NCBI GenBank assembly: GCA_030710605.1
Contig: CP092877.1
Location: 74,308,232-74,372,231 of the forward strand
DNA: 64,000 bases
Source of the DNA: Cordylochernes scorpioides
Lineage: Eukaryota > Arthropoda > Arachnida > Pseudoscorpiones > Chernetidae
Direction of reading: 5' to 3'
Shown here: one piece after another, positions 20,868 through 31,391 of the stretch
Layout: every line of letters starts with the position of its first letter
Numbering within the stretch: the stretch's first letter is position 1
Translations under genes and position numbers: made by a program
Notes under the pieces: model-generated
The model's database searches: none
What the model was told of the DNA's origin: nothing
What the model saw: only the letters and a program-made list of their open reading frames with translations

Positions 20868-21067
20868 TGTCAGCCGGCTGTTTACCGCGCGTCGCTACAA
20901 CCTGCGGCGTTTCCTTCCATTATATAATACTCTAGGCGCTGGTGGAGTAAAAACTGTACTCCATCTGCCTCTTATAATTGTATGTAATTTTTGGACTTAT
21001 TAAAATATAAATTATTAATTTATAGTTCTCACTGCAGCTCGAACCTTTACCCTAACGCGGTAGAACA
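20750..21067 (+). repeat. 3' LTR of the KH-carrying element
   Basis: Same length and almost the same sequence as 17996-18313; followed by the target copy GTATT. Confidence 0.92.
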
Positions 21068-22377
21068 GTATTATCGTCATAAAACAATCAGTTACTATAC
21101 ATTTAAGTTGGCAAGAAACAAATACACTAATGCAATAAGAAAAGCTAAAAGAACTAACTGGCGAAACGTTATTGAAGAAAATTACACAGATAATCCATTT
21201 GGTAATGCTTATAAGTTCTTCAATAAATTAAGATCCTCAAATGTAAAGAATGGAATTCCCATAATTGACAATTCACCAGAATATCTAAAAGAGCAAACAA
21301 TGACCATATTAATGGACGATTTAATTCCTGAAGACGATCCTAATTTGGACAATTTTCAACAACAAATAATTAGAAATTTTAAGCCACGAATGAATAATCC
21401 AAGCATAATTATTATCGAAGTAGAAGAAATAATGAATATCATTTCTAATTGTGATGTTTAAAAAGCGCCAGGTTTAGAAAACATAAGTAACAATATTGTA
21501 GAGTAGAAATCAAGCCTTGAAATATCCTAAGATATAAAATAATTTATTGATGACGTCACAACGACGAGTCGACAATTATTAACAAGTCAGCAAAACTATC
21601 TACAGCTAGGGAATCTTAAGCAAGCAAGCAAGCAAAGAAATATTTTAAAGATGATTTCACAAATACAGAGTAATATATATTTTTTTATAATCTGTTGAGT
21701 ATTTTCATTGAATTATATTAAATTAAATAATAAAATATTTCTTCGCCACAATATGATCAAATGTGCTTACCCAAAAATTAAGCATATGTCATGCAAACTA
21801 TTTAATAAATGTATTCAAAAAGGGGTATTATCCGGAGAAATGGAAAATAGCAGCTCTAAAGATAATTCCTAAACCACATAAATCTAATTTAGAATCAACA
21901 AAAAGTTATCGACCTATCTCATTGATATCAAATCTTTCAAAAATTTTCGAAAAAATTTTGAAAAATCGAATTTATGAATTTTATGAAAGTAATAATCTTT
22001 TGAGCTCCAGACAACATGGATTTGTCAAATAAAAATCAACGACAACGTGCTTGAATAAAATATTTATCGATCGAGGAGCAACAGCGATACGACTTGGATA
22101 TTCCAGATATAATTGAAAATTTAATTAAATATAAAATTACATTATTGAAGAAAAATACTAACCAAACATTTCAAAGTTTCTTTCCCTCTAATATTCCGAA
22201 TTATTTTCGGGCAAATTTCCACAACTCTCAATTTATTACAAATCACGGAAATTTTAGAAGCTTTTTAAAATTCATCAAAGCAGTGCAGGATTCAAGATGC
22301 TTCTGTGGATGTGAGGAACAAATTTCTATTCATCTGCTGCTAAATTGCCCCGTCTTCCAAGAGTATAGAGAGAGAAA
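21068..22377 (+). pseudogene. LINE-C ORF2 remainder (reverse transcriptase, C-terminal finger)
   Basis: From 21073 the linker (KLARNKYTNAIRKAKRTNW, NAYKFFNKLRSS) leads to a stop at 21459-21461 just before the reverse transcriptase motif KAPGLENISN. After the solo LTR (21497-21750) the frame resumes: excising the LTR and one ATAT gives uninterrupted reading through MIKCAYPKIKHMSC. It continues with GYYPEKWKIAALKIIPKP and SYRPISLISNLSKIFEK to 22030. The catalytic half is deleted, then the C-terminal finger CFCGCEEQISIHLLLNC appears near 22300. Confidence 0.82.
21497..21750. mobile_element. Solo LTR, 254 bp
   Basis: Starts TGTAGAGTAGAAATC and ends TTCTTCGCCACA, flanked by ATAT (21493-21496 and 21751-21754). 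Its removal joins the reverse transcriptase reading frame of LINE-C exactly, which supports both boundaries. The family is unknown. Confidence 0.8.
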
Positions 22378-22467
22378 TAAGGATAACCCCGGCCCCTGGA
22401 GCGCAAGAAACGCAAACTGCCCGGGCTGTCCAGCTAACTAGTAGAAACCAGTTACTCTAGATTATAT

Positions 22468-25400
22468 TTATATAGAGCCAATTGCAGAGCCGAACCAGCT
22501 GGTCAGGAAGTTCCATGCCTGCAGAGAACCCGGGAGTCCAGCCAACGAGACTGGGTCGAAGGAGGTCTTCCCAACCAGCAGAGCTGTCTTCATTCTGTGT
22601 TGCTTGAAAGCAGGGCATCTGAATAGAAGGTGGTCCACAGTCTGTTGTTCCTCCATACAATGTGGGCAAGATGGGTCTTGCCCAAGACGCCAGAGAACCA
22701 AGTCTGCCCGAACATGGCCATGTCCTGTAAGTAAGGTGGTGGTGACTTCTCCAGGACAGACCTTAGGGAGGAATTGGAGCAGCCGGTCTGGAGTATGGGC
22801 TATTCTCCTCAGGTGTCTGTTGTAGTGGTCCTGGCAATAAACCTCCGTCCATGCGTCTAGGGCTGCCACGCGTGAGTGGTTACGGGCCAGGCTTCTAGGC
22901 AGAATGGAAAATGATGGCTCTAAGATCAAAACGGCCGCGTTCTTAGCAGCTCTGTCTGCTCTTTCCTTTCCGTCGATGCCGCAGTGTCCCGGCACCCAAC
23001 ACAGATTTACGTTTTGGTTGGTGTTCAGTGCGAGAATAATCTTAGCTACTAATGTCGATCGAACTGGACCTGACGTACATATGGCTGACAGAGCTGATCT
23101 GCAGTCCGACGCGATAGTGATCGCATTTCTTGAATAACCTTCCTTCACCAGACGGACCGCCCAGCGGATTGCCAGAAGTTCAGCCTGGAAGGCTGTGCAG
23201 TCGGGATGGAGCCGTAAGAGAACGGGCTGCTGATCTTCTGATGAGGGAACAATTGCAGCGCCCACCCCAGCCTCATTTTTTGATCCGTCTGTGAATATTA
23301 TAGGTGTTGTTATCTCCTCGATGTTTAGACTGAAAGACAATTGACGTCTATCTGGAGGGTATGGCAAAGAAGCAGGGCCTGGTCTAGATTCAAAATTTCC
23401 TTCATTGATTTCCTTCAGGAACGCCGTACGAGACCTAACAATAATATCGAAAGGAGGGCTGCCGGTGATGGAGATGGCTGAGACTGTAAGTGTGTAAGGA
23501 CCTCCTCTCAGTACACGTTTCGCAAAATTGCAGTGAAGGCTCCTAAGTTGCCTAATGCCTTCGCTGGAGAGAGCACGACCTCCCCATGCTGACGCTCCGT
23601 CCAGCTGAAAAGAAGATTCCAAATTTACCCTGTATGGTGTGGGTGAGTCGTGGGATTATTGATCTGCATCTACGTGTGATCTTGCGTAGGTGGGCGACAA
23701 ATCCGCGGGTCTGGTAAAACTCCACTCCTAAGATTGTGACGGTCTTCTTGATGTTTAAAGGTTGACCAAGGACTCTGAGCCCTGTCTCGGAGTTGGGGTG
23801 GACATTACGCCATTGGAACAGGCAAGCTTGAGTCTTAATGGGGTTTATATTAAGACCATTTATCGTGCACCAAGATGTCAACCTCTCCAAGAAGGTGTTA
23901 GTGGCAGAGACCGGCAGGCGACTACGAACCTGAGTCATAAGGGTGAAGTCGTCCGCGTAAGCTATTAATCGGCTATCTATGATGGAGGGAAGGGTGAAGA
24001 TGGTCCGAGCAACTATGTTCCACAGGAAAGGACTTAGCGCTGAACCCTGGGGAGTGCCGAGTTGGGAGGACGTACATTCTGTTGCTGTCCAAGCTGAGTA
24101 AGAAACCGTCCGGTCTTCCAAAAAGCTTTTTACTAAACAGGTAATAGACTCTGAACAATTTAGACGTTCAAGATTTTGTATGATTGCCGGCCTCCAAACA
24201 GTGTCGAAGGCCTTACTGATGTCCGAGCTGATGACAAGAGTTTTCCTCCAGTGAGCTTGTCTTTCTTCAATTAATTGAGTGATACTCGCCAGTGCATCTT
24301 CCGCTGAACGACCATTTACGGTACCCAATACGGTTTTGTATTGATCTTCAAAGAACCATCCATGACGATCCGCGAGCCTCTGAAGTCGGGCCAGGATACA
24401 TCTCTCAAATACTTTGGCCATAGTGTTCAATAAAGTAATAGGTCTGTATTGGCTGAATTGGAGGATTTAGGCAGAAGTATGAGGCGGCCTTCTTTCCATT
24501 GACGGGGGAAGTGACCTATACGAAGGCATTTGGTGAACAATTCGGCCAGCAGGAATTGCAAGGAAGGGCCGCCCAGGTCTAGGCATTTTGAACCAAGACC
24601 GTCAGGGCCCAGGGCTTTCCTTTTTCCACAGCGATGAATGGCTGGCAAAACTTCCCAGGGTTTGAATTCAGGTTCGTCTGAGTGAGCAGAAATTGCATTC
24701 CTTTGCGGGTGAGGTCTGGTGTCAGGTAGGAAAAAGTGATTTAACAGGGTCTGGCAAGTCTCATGAGGATTGTAAAGAGAGCCGTTATCATGTTTGAGAA
24801 GTGGCGGACCTCGGGGGGAGCCGCGGCCCCGGGCGATAAATCGATGTATGTCACTCCAGTATGCGGATGACACCTCCTTGCAGAGATTAAACCAGGATTT
24901 ACTTTTAGCTTTCTGTATAGCCGCCTTCAGTCGATTATGGCACGCTCGGTATAAACCGCGGAAGAAATTCCTAATAGAACACCGGACTTTCTGACTATAA
25001 CGGCGGAGGGAGATAACCAACCTTCTGATCCGACTCAGTTCGGGGGTCCACCACGGCTTTGACGGTCTTGTAGTATTGGAGCGTCTCCCCATGGAAGAGT
25101 CACAAGCTGATTGCAGGATGGAAGTCAGAAGGAGGACCACCCTGTCAATATCTTCTGGGCTAGAGGCCTCGTTTAATAAGGTAGTTCCACCATCAAATTA
25201 TAGGGGCATTGCCCTTATAAGCAACTTGTCAAAACATTTTACATCCATATTAAAAAATAGACTAAGTAATTGGATTCAAAATAGAAAACTCATAGCGGAA
25301 AACCAGGCAGGATTCAGAAAGGGCTACTCGTGCAAAGACCATATCTTCACGCTTACGTCACTAATTCAAATGACATTAAACCGCAAAAGGAGGAAACTTT

Positions 25401-27787
25401 ACACATTCTTTGATGATCTTAAAAAGCGTTTGATACAGTTCCACATCTACTATTATGGAGAAAGCTTGCGCTTGTTGGTTTAAGTGGGCGATTTATCAAA
25501 CTTATACAGAACTACTATGCTCAAATGATGGCAGCGGTCAGATGGAGCGGCTCTTTTACAGAATTTATCAAAATACAATCAGGTGTTCTTCAGGGTGAAC
25601 CTCTTTCACCGTATTTATTTATTATTTTCAATAACGATCTGGTTGCTACGCTGGATGATTCTGACCTGCCAGGTATATACTTACCGGGCCATGGAACTAT
25701 ACACCTGCTCCTGTTCGCGGATGATATAGTCTTCCGTGGTGAATCCAAGATAAATATCCAACTAAAGATTAATTTAATAAAAAATATTTTGAGGAAAATA
25801 GTTTAACTCTGAACCAATTCCAGTCTAAAATCGTAGCGTTTCGAAATGGAGGCCGCTTGGCTAGATCTGACGTTTGGTTTTGGGGCCAACAACCTTTGAC
25901 AGTTACCTCAAAATATACGTATCTTGGCTACCCCTTAACAATCAAGAATCCAACTGCTTACGTGGCGCAGCACTTTAAAAGCAAAGCATTGATTGATACA
26001 AACGCAGCATGGAGAATACTATCTAAGTCAAGAACCATATCGTTCGGAGCAGTGATGAAATTACTTGACTCCATAGTTTTATCCACGTTATTATACTCGG
26101 CCCCACTGTGGGCGACGAATCAGATAGGAGTTGTAAACCAGATCCAGGATATTTTTCTTACGGCGATTTCTTGACCTTCGCAAATTTACACTCCGGGCTA
26201 TATCTTACGAACAGAAACCGAAAGGATGTACCTTGAATTAAACATTACGAAATTGATTCTAAAGTTCTAGATACGGATTTTAAAAATGGACAGGACAAGA
26301 TTACCTTATGTTTGCTTGTTCCAGCTCTAGGAAGTTTCAATTTTGGGAAAAGCGGGAAACAACTTTATTTATAACCTGAATAACATCATTGACTCTTGGG
26401 GTTTTTCTTTTCTTAAGAACTGTGAAGATTATATGGTTTTGCGAGGAGAAATGCCTAGAATAGTTCAAACCACAGTGGACCAGCTACTCCAATTTGACCG
26501 AGCTAAGATACAAAACTCAACTCATTGTATTCACTATCAATCTCTAAGTAGCTCCTTTATGACGGAGGACTACTTACTATCAAACCTCTCTTTGAAAATA
26601 GCCCGTCAAAGGATTATATGGCTATTTTCCCCCGAGGATATCACGGGAATTTGGAACAGCGACCCTTTAAATTTCTACTTCTGCAATGCTGGCATCCACA
26701 AAATTTGGTTCATTATCTATTCCATTGCCCATTCCTACAGGAAAAGAGACTGGAAATTCGCGAAATTTCGGGGCTAACTCACTATAATGAACAACATGTA
26801 TATACAATTTTTACTACTCTCCAGCTGGATAAAACATTTGTTTATAAATATTTAAAATTTTTCAAGGCGATTGACAAAATGAGGGAAGAAGTGCTCAACT
26901 CCCCAGACAACGGCTGATTGCTCCACCTCCCCTCTAAATTGCTTTTCCTCCTCACTCATGTACATATATAACCTCTTAGGGGAATCCTCTTGTAAGACAA
27001 TAGTGTCTTAATGAAGGTTTTTGTTGTTGTTGTTATAATAGGGTAGTTACCTGGTGGAGAGAAGAGTTGAGGAAGGATTTAAAGGTCTGTTCTTTACATG
27101 AGGATTCAACCAAGGAGGATTTTGTCTCGTTATTGACCATGTCTAGGAATGTAGTCCAGATAGGTATATGGTCAGTGAAGGCCATCTCATCTAATAAACC
27201 TCTAGTGACATGGATAGCCAATGAGCTGGATGCCAGAGTTACATCTATAGAAGAAGATAAAGGCCCATTTGACCAGGTCGAGTCCACAGGAGGTCCCAAG
27301 AAATGAAAATCATTGAAGCTGGCGAACTCTTCAAGATTAGCACCCCGGAAGTCCAACCTCGCACCGATGCCCCAGGTAGGAGAGTGGGCGTTAGTGTCCA
27401 TACCCAGGATCACTGGAAGAGAGGTCCGTCTTATCGTATCTTCCAGAAGAGGGATGAAATCATCGGCAGCTCTAAGGCCGTGCCAGTAGGCCGAGTGCAC
27501 CACGATGATGCTCTGCTCTAGACATATGGCTATGGAGGTTATGGCGGTGTCTGGGGAGGTTAGAGGGATGGGATGAAGGTTGCTACGTGCCACAATTCCC
27601 GAGGGGATGTGGGCGCCTGGGACAAAAAAAATGCCTGAAACCCACGTGTGGGCCAGAAGAAGTTACTTGAGAGTTCTTGCAGGAGCACGATGTCGGTCTG
27701 TGTCGAATTTGCCAAATTTGCAATTTCAAGAATGACAGTTGGTGATTTTTTAGCGTTCACCTGCAGGACACGCAATGGCCTAGACAT
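22468..27787 (-). pseudogene. LINE-B ORF2 (endonuclease, RT, RNase H), interrupted
   Basis: Starts at the ATG at 27787 (MSRPLRVLQVNAKKS), which overlaps the ORF1 stop in ATGTCTAG. Endonuclease: TDIVLLQELSS, VILGMDTNAHSPTWG, SSSIDVTLAS, FTDHIPIWTTF (27787-27040), with a frame change at the A8 run 27623-27630. After LINE-D: linker (25140-24700), reverse transcriptase (ALGPDGLGSKCLDLGG, VISSDISKAFDTVW, TPQGSALSPFLWN, YADDFTL) with a frame change near 24450, a small deletion near 23610, RNase H (FTDGSKNEAGVGAAI, ASDCRSALSAI, WVPGHCGIDGKERAD) and the finger CPHCMEEQQTVDHLLFRC. The domain set is complete but the frame is broken at several points. Confidence 0.9.
25187..27035 (+). mobile_element. 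LINE-D, 5'-truncated LINE inserted in LINE-B
   Basis: Plus-strand reverse transcriptase from YRGIALISNLSK through QAGFRKGYSCKDHIF, SGVLQGEPLSPYLF and the active site FADDIVF (about 25717), then a degraded C-terminal part, and a (GTT)n tail ending at about 27034. Flanked by a 13-bp target duplication, TAATAAGGTAGTT at 25174-25186 and TAATAGGGTAGTT at 27036-27048 (one mismatch). Frame changes near 25440, 25806 and 26180 make it a dead copy. The clade is not the R1/I type of LINE-B; I cannot name it. A second copy lies at 33846-34460. Confidence 0.85.
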
Positions 27788-28930
27788 TGTTACTTGTTCG
27801 GGGTATTCTCTCTTTTACAAAGGGACAGGTAGATAATGTGGCAAAGTGGTTGTGGGAGCTCCAGATTTTTTTTCTGCAGCGGCAGCAGCGGCTTTGGCTT
27901 GGCTCGACCGAGCATCGGATGCCCTCATGCTCTGCAGAGCCGCAGCGATAGCAGATTGGATGGGCAGCTGGACAGGCAGAAGCGCGGTGGCCGAAGCCAC
28001 AGCAACGGAAGCATTGCTTTAAAGTATGACTGCGCTCATACCTGTGCACTAGACCCGCCACAGGAATACGTCCATGTTGACCGAGGATTTCGGCGACTTG
28101 GTTGTCCACTTCGATGAACACTATACTAGTGCTGTGTGCCGCATTATTCGATCGATGGACTACCCTGATTTCACGCTTTTCCAGGAGTGACTGCACGGAG
28201 TGGTTGGAGCGGAAGCTCTCGCATATCTCATCGTCCCGCACCTCCCCGTCCACTCTGAAGAGGCAGTATCTTGGTAGGATAACCGGGCACTCGGGGCAGC
28301 TTAGGCCCGTTGGCAGGGAGGTCAGCCCAGTGGCCAGCTACTTTGCCATTTGGGTTGTTTTGGGGTGAAAAACCACCTCGCCGCTGGTGTTGATGGACGC
28401 CACCACGTGTTTTGATGACGCTAGGGAAAGATGAATCTTTTGAATTTCCCTCAAAAATTCCCTTGGGTTGCTTTGGGGTTAGCCGACCTGACGACGACAT
28501 GCGATTCGAAGGAAGGAGCCAGATTCACAAATGTGGATTTCGCTTTGGGTTTCGGAGGTGCAGGCTTTACCGGCTTGTCTTTCTCTGCCACTACCGAGGC
28601 GAAAGAGGTGGAGGGAATCGGGACGTTGGCTGTGGGATTGGGTCTTCCTAGACTGGCTCCCTTGAAGGCGTCCTTAAGAAGAAGTTCTGCCTCTTGGACG
28701 AGAGTCAGTATCAGTCCTTTGGTGGCCATCTGTATTTTTTCGGGGGAGTCCAGGCTGGTGTCGGCAATGATCGCTTCGAAGGTTTGGCACTCAAAGTTGA
28801 ACAAGTTCGCCGTGCTGTTGAATTTTAATTGGTGATGGGAAGACGGGAGGAGGTCTTCGTCCTCAGAACGCGGCCGCTTGTTGGCCTGCTGACTTCCTCC
28901 ACCACCGCCATCATACTGGTTCAGCTCCAT
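27780..28930 (-). pseudogene. LINE-B ORF1 (Gag-like RNA-binding protein)
   Basis: Begins at the ATG at 28930 (MELNQYDGGGGG) with a low-complexity, basic N-terminus (KRPRSEDEDL). It changes frame twice, near 28460 and near 28240. The C-terminal part has three Cys/His knuckles: CFRCCGFGHRASAC, CYRCGSAEHEGIRC and CCRCRKKIWSSHNHFATLSTC. It ends TSNNV with its TAG overlapping the ORF2 ATG, an arrangement that suggests coupled re-initiation of ORF2 translation. Confidence 0.82.
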
Positions 28931-29069
28931 AAATAAAAACTATCAAAAAGCAAATCTACTCCAAAGAGAGTAAAAAAAAAGGCAGACCAGACAAAGAACA
29001 TTATTCCGTTAACGAGATGAGGTGTGTATGGTTATTGGTTCGGCCAACAACAAATATCCAATTTATATA

Positions 29070-31389
29070 CACATATATTTTTACATAATGAGGTTTTGAA
29101 AAATGCAAATAATCTTCACTATTTACATGCACAACAATTTATTTTACCATCACTACAGCATAAATCACTCTTGGTGAAATTATTTTATTGCAATAAGATT
29201 CTGCAACTGAAGCTTTACAAGCGTTTCGTACCTTTAAAGGTATTCGAAGCGGTAAAGGACCCATGAGTTGCTACTCTCTAAGGCGAATGATAAAAACTTT
29301 GGAGAAGACTGGATCTCTGGAAGCAAAATCTCGGAGTGGAAGACCATCGACATGCAAGTCAGGGGTTGCTACGGTTTCGCAGAATGTTGAAGCTATTGAA
29401 ACGTTATCCACGTATGGAGAAGTAAGTGCTCGACAAACGGGGATTTGGTATGGAAAAGTTTGGAGAGCACTAAGAATTTGTCTTAAAAAATACCCGTAAA
29501 AAAATTCAAAGACTTCACGAGCTAAAAGTCGGCGATTTTGAGAAGCGTCAAGAATTCGCTTCATGGGTTTTCCGGCAAATTGATATTGATGAAAACTGGC
29601 TGTTGAATGTTCTGTGGACAGATGAAGCTCAATTTTCTCTGAACGGAGAAGTTAACACTCAAAACAGCCGCATTTGGGCAACAGAAAACCCTAGGATTTT
29701 TACAGAAATGCCACTTCATCAGCGCAGAGTTATAGTTTGGTGTGGGTTCACTTCTTCTTTTATTATTGGGCCATTTTTCTTTGAAGAAATAAATGGAAGA
29801 ACATTTAAAACCGCATCTGTAACTGGTGAACGTTATGTTCAACTTTTAAGAGAAAAGGTTATCCCCATATTGCAGGACAGACAAGCACTGAGCGAAATAA
29901 CATTCATGCAAGATGGAGAACCTCCTCATATCTCCCGCGGTGCCAAACAATTGCTGAAGGATACGTTCGGTGAAGATCGTGTGATAAGTCGCCACTTTAT
30001 ACACCAGTGGCCTTCAAGATCACCAGACTTGACGCCTTGCGATTTTTGGATATGGGGGTACATTAAGTCGCGTGTTTATCGATGCCGGCCTACCACATTG
30101 GCCATGTTGAAGGCTTCTATCAGACGGCACGTTTCATCAATTTCATCAGATATTTTATTTAATGCTGTCCATTCTGTCATCTATCGTCTGCAGGCGGTGT
30201 TTGAGAATGAAGGGCGCCACATTGAGCAAGGATTGTGATCTAATACAAGAGACAAGGCTTCCAAGAGACAAGTTACCTCATGTGTTATATAAGCTGCCAT
30301 GTATTATATTATCTACCAATGTTTTGCAGCTCTTTGTGTTGGGTTATGGGTAAATAAATTCTGTCCTCATATCTTGTCTCTTTTTTATTTGTGAACAGTA
30401 ATTTTTGTTTGTTTGTCATTTGCTCACATCTTATATTATGTCGTGCAGACCAAAGTGTCATAACTTCTCGAATAACACTGTACACACAATTTTATCCCTT
30501 ATGTTTAATTTATCGCTTTTCGCTCATTAAAAGAAATAGCACAAGGAATATTCTCTGTAACCCCCACCTTTAGAAATTTTGGGCAAAAAAAATAATACAA
30601 AATAATTTTACTACCACGTTTTTCAACGCAAAAGGTTGATTTAAAAATTATATTTATTTGAGGGGATACATTTTTAAAAATCGTGTACAGTATAATAAAC
30701 AATGATAACATTTTACAAGCCCATAGGATATTTGGAATAAAGTACGACAAATGTATTTTGTCACTCCCATCTATATTTCATTTGTTGGATCATGACAAAT
30801 TTCCAGTTAAATAGTCGAGTGTCGCCAATTATTCAATAAATTACACATTCCTTATAGCAAGAAATCCTATTAGTAGTACCATCATAATTTTTGGTACTAT
30901 ATTAACATTTCAAAAAATCGTGTATTGAATTCAGCTATGTTTTTCAAACATTCAATATATTTGACAAAACTCTATCAAAAATATAAATATTTTTTGCTAC
31001 ATGTTTTAATTTGCATATACCTATTTTACATATCTCAGATTGTATTTAAAAATCGTTAACCATTTCTTCTAACTTTTGGCGAAATGGTGCTTTATTAATT
31101 AACGATTTGATATTATTAGGATTCTTTCCTGGTATACAAAAAGGAAAAATACGTGTCGATCAGTTATATTTTTCAATTAATCAAACAATTTGGCCGCTGA
31201 ATTTCTGATTCTGGTACAGCGCCATCTAGGGAATGAAATTGTAACTAAAATCAATTTCGAAATTTTCAATATTTGCCATAAAAAATCCCATTGCATTCTG
31301 AACACAATGGTGTTTACCGCATTGCTCTAGCGCAAATATTCGCGGAGTTATTAATTTTTAAAGTTGTGCGGGACTTTTGGATCACCCTG
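29070..31389 (+). mobile_element. Element B: second Tc1/mariner-like transposon copy
   Basis: Plus-strand relative of element A. The 3' end, GGGACTTTTGGATCACCCTG, stops at 31389 and is followed by TA. It lacks both LTR insertions of element A and so defines their empty sites. The 5' boundary is unclear and no matching left inverted repeat was found. Confidence 0.8.
29150..30238 (+). pseudogene. Transposase of element B, frameshifted
   Basis: Homologous to the intact ORF at 14942-16048. The N-terminus (LQHKSLLVKLFYCN) is shifted before about 29260, then SCYSLRRMIKTLEKTGSL is in frame. There is a 12-nt deletion within the SARQ...TGI segment, a frame change in the AAAAAAA run near 29501 and again near 29600. 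From 29603 the catalytic part is open: WTDEAQFSLNGEVNTQN, FMQDGEPPHISRGAK and SPDLTPCDFWIWGYI. Confidence 0.88.
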
Positions 31390-31391
31390 TA

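Larger units (their letters stand above)
17996..21067 (+). mobile_element. Two-LTR Gypsy-like retrotransposon with captured KH domain
   Basis: A 3072-bp element bounded by two 318-bp LTRs and an exact 5-bp target duplication GTATT (17991-17995 and 21068-21072), inserted in LINE-C. The LTRs differ at very few positions (one is the T/G at about 18155 and 20909), so the insertion is young. The internal region encodes Gag, a protease-like domain and the start of reverse transcriptase, then a KH domain and an integrase C-terminal tail. The catalytic reverse transcriptase, RNase H and integrase core are absent, so it must be non-autonomous. Confidence 0.92.
16440..22377 (+). mobile_element. LINE-C, R1/I-type non-LTR retrotransposon with nested insertions
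   Basis: ORF1 with zinc knuckles, an endonuclease-reverse transcriptase ORF2 and a C-terminal CCHC finger lie in order, interrupted by a SINE (about 17019-17110), a two-LTR element (17996-21067) and a solo LTR (21497-21750). Most of the reverse transcriptase is deleted between 22030 and about 22085. The 3' side is cut by the 3' end of LINE-B near 22378. Confidence 0.85.
22378..28985 (-). mobile_element. LINE-B, nearly full-length R1/I-type LINE (split by LINE-D)
   Basis: Minus-strand element with ORF1 (28930-27780), ORF2 (27787-22468) and a short 3' UTR containing CAGCCCGGGCAG and CGCTCCAGG, comparable to the LINE-A 3' UTR. LINE-D (25187-27035) splits ORF2. The 5' limit near 28985 is set by the start of element B sequence and is approximate. 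Confidence 0.88.

Noticed and set aside
27815-28835. Plus-strand ORFs opposite LINE-B ORF1
   Set aside because: They are shadows of the Gag-like ORF; the zinc knuckles are on the minus strand.
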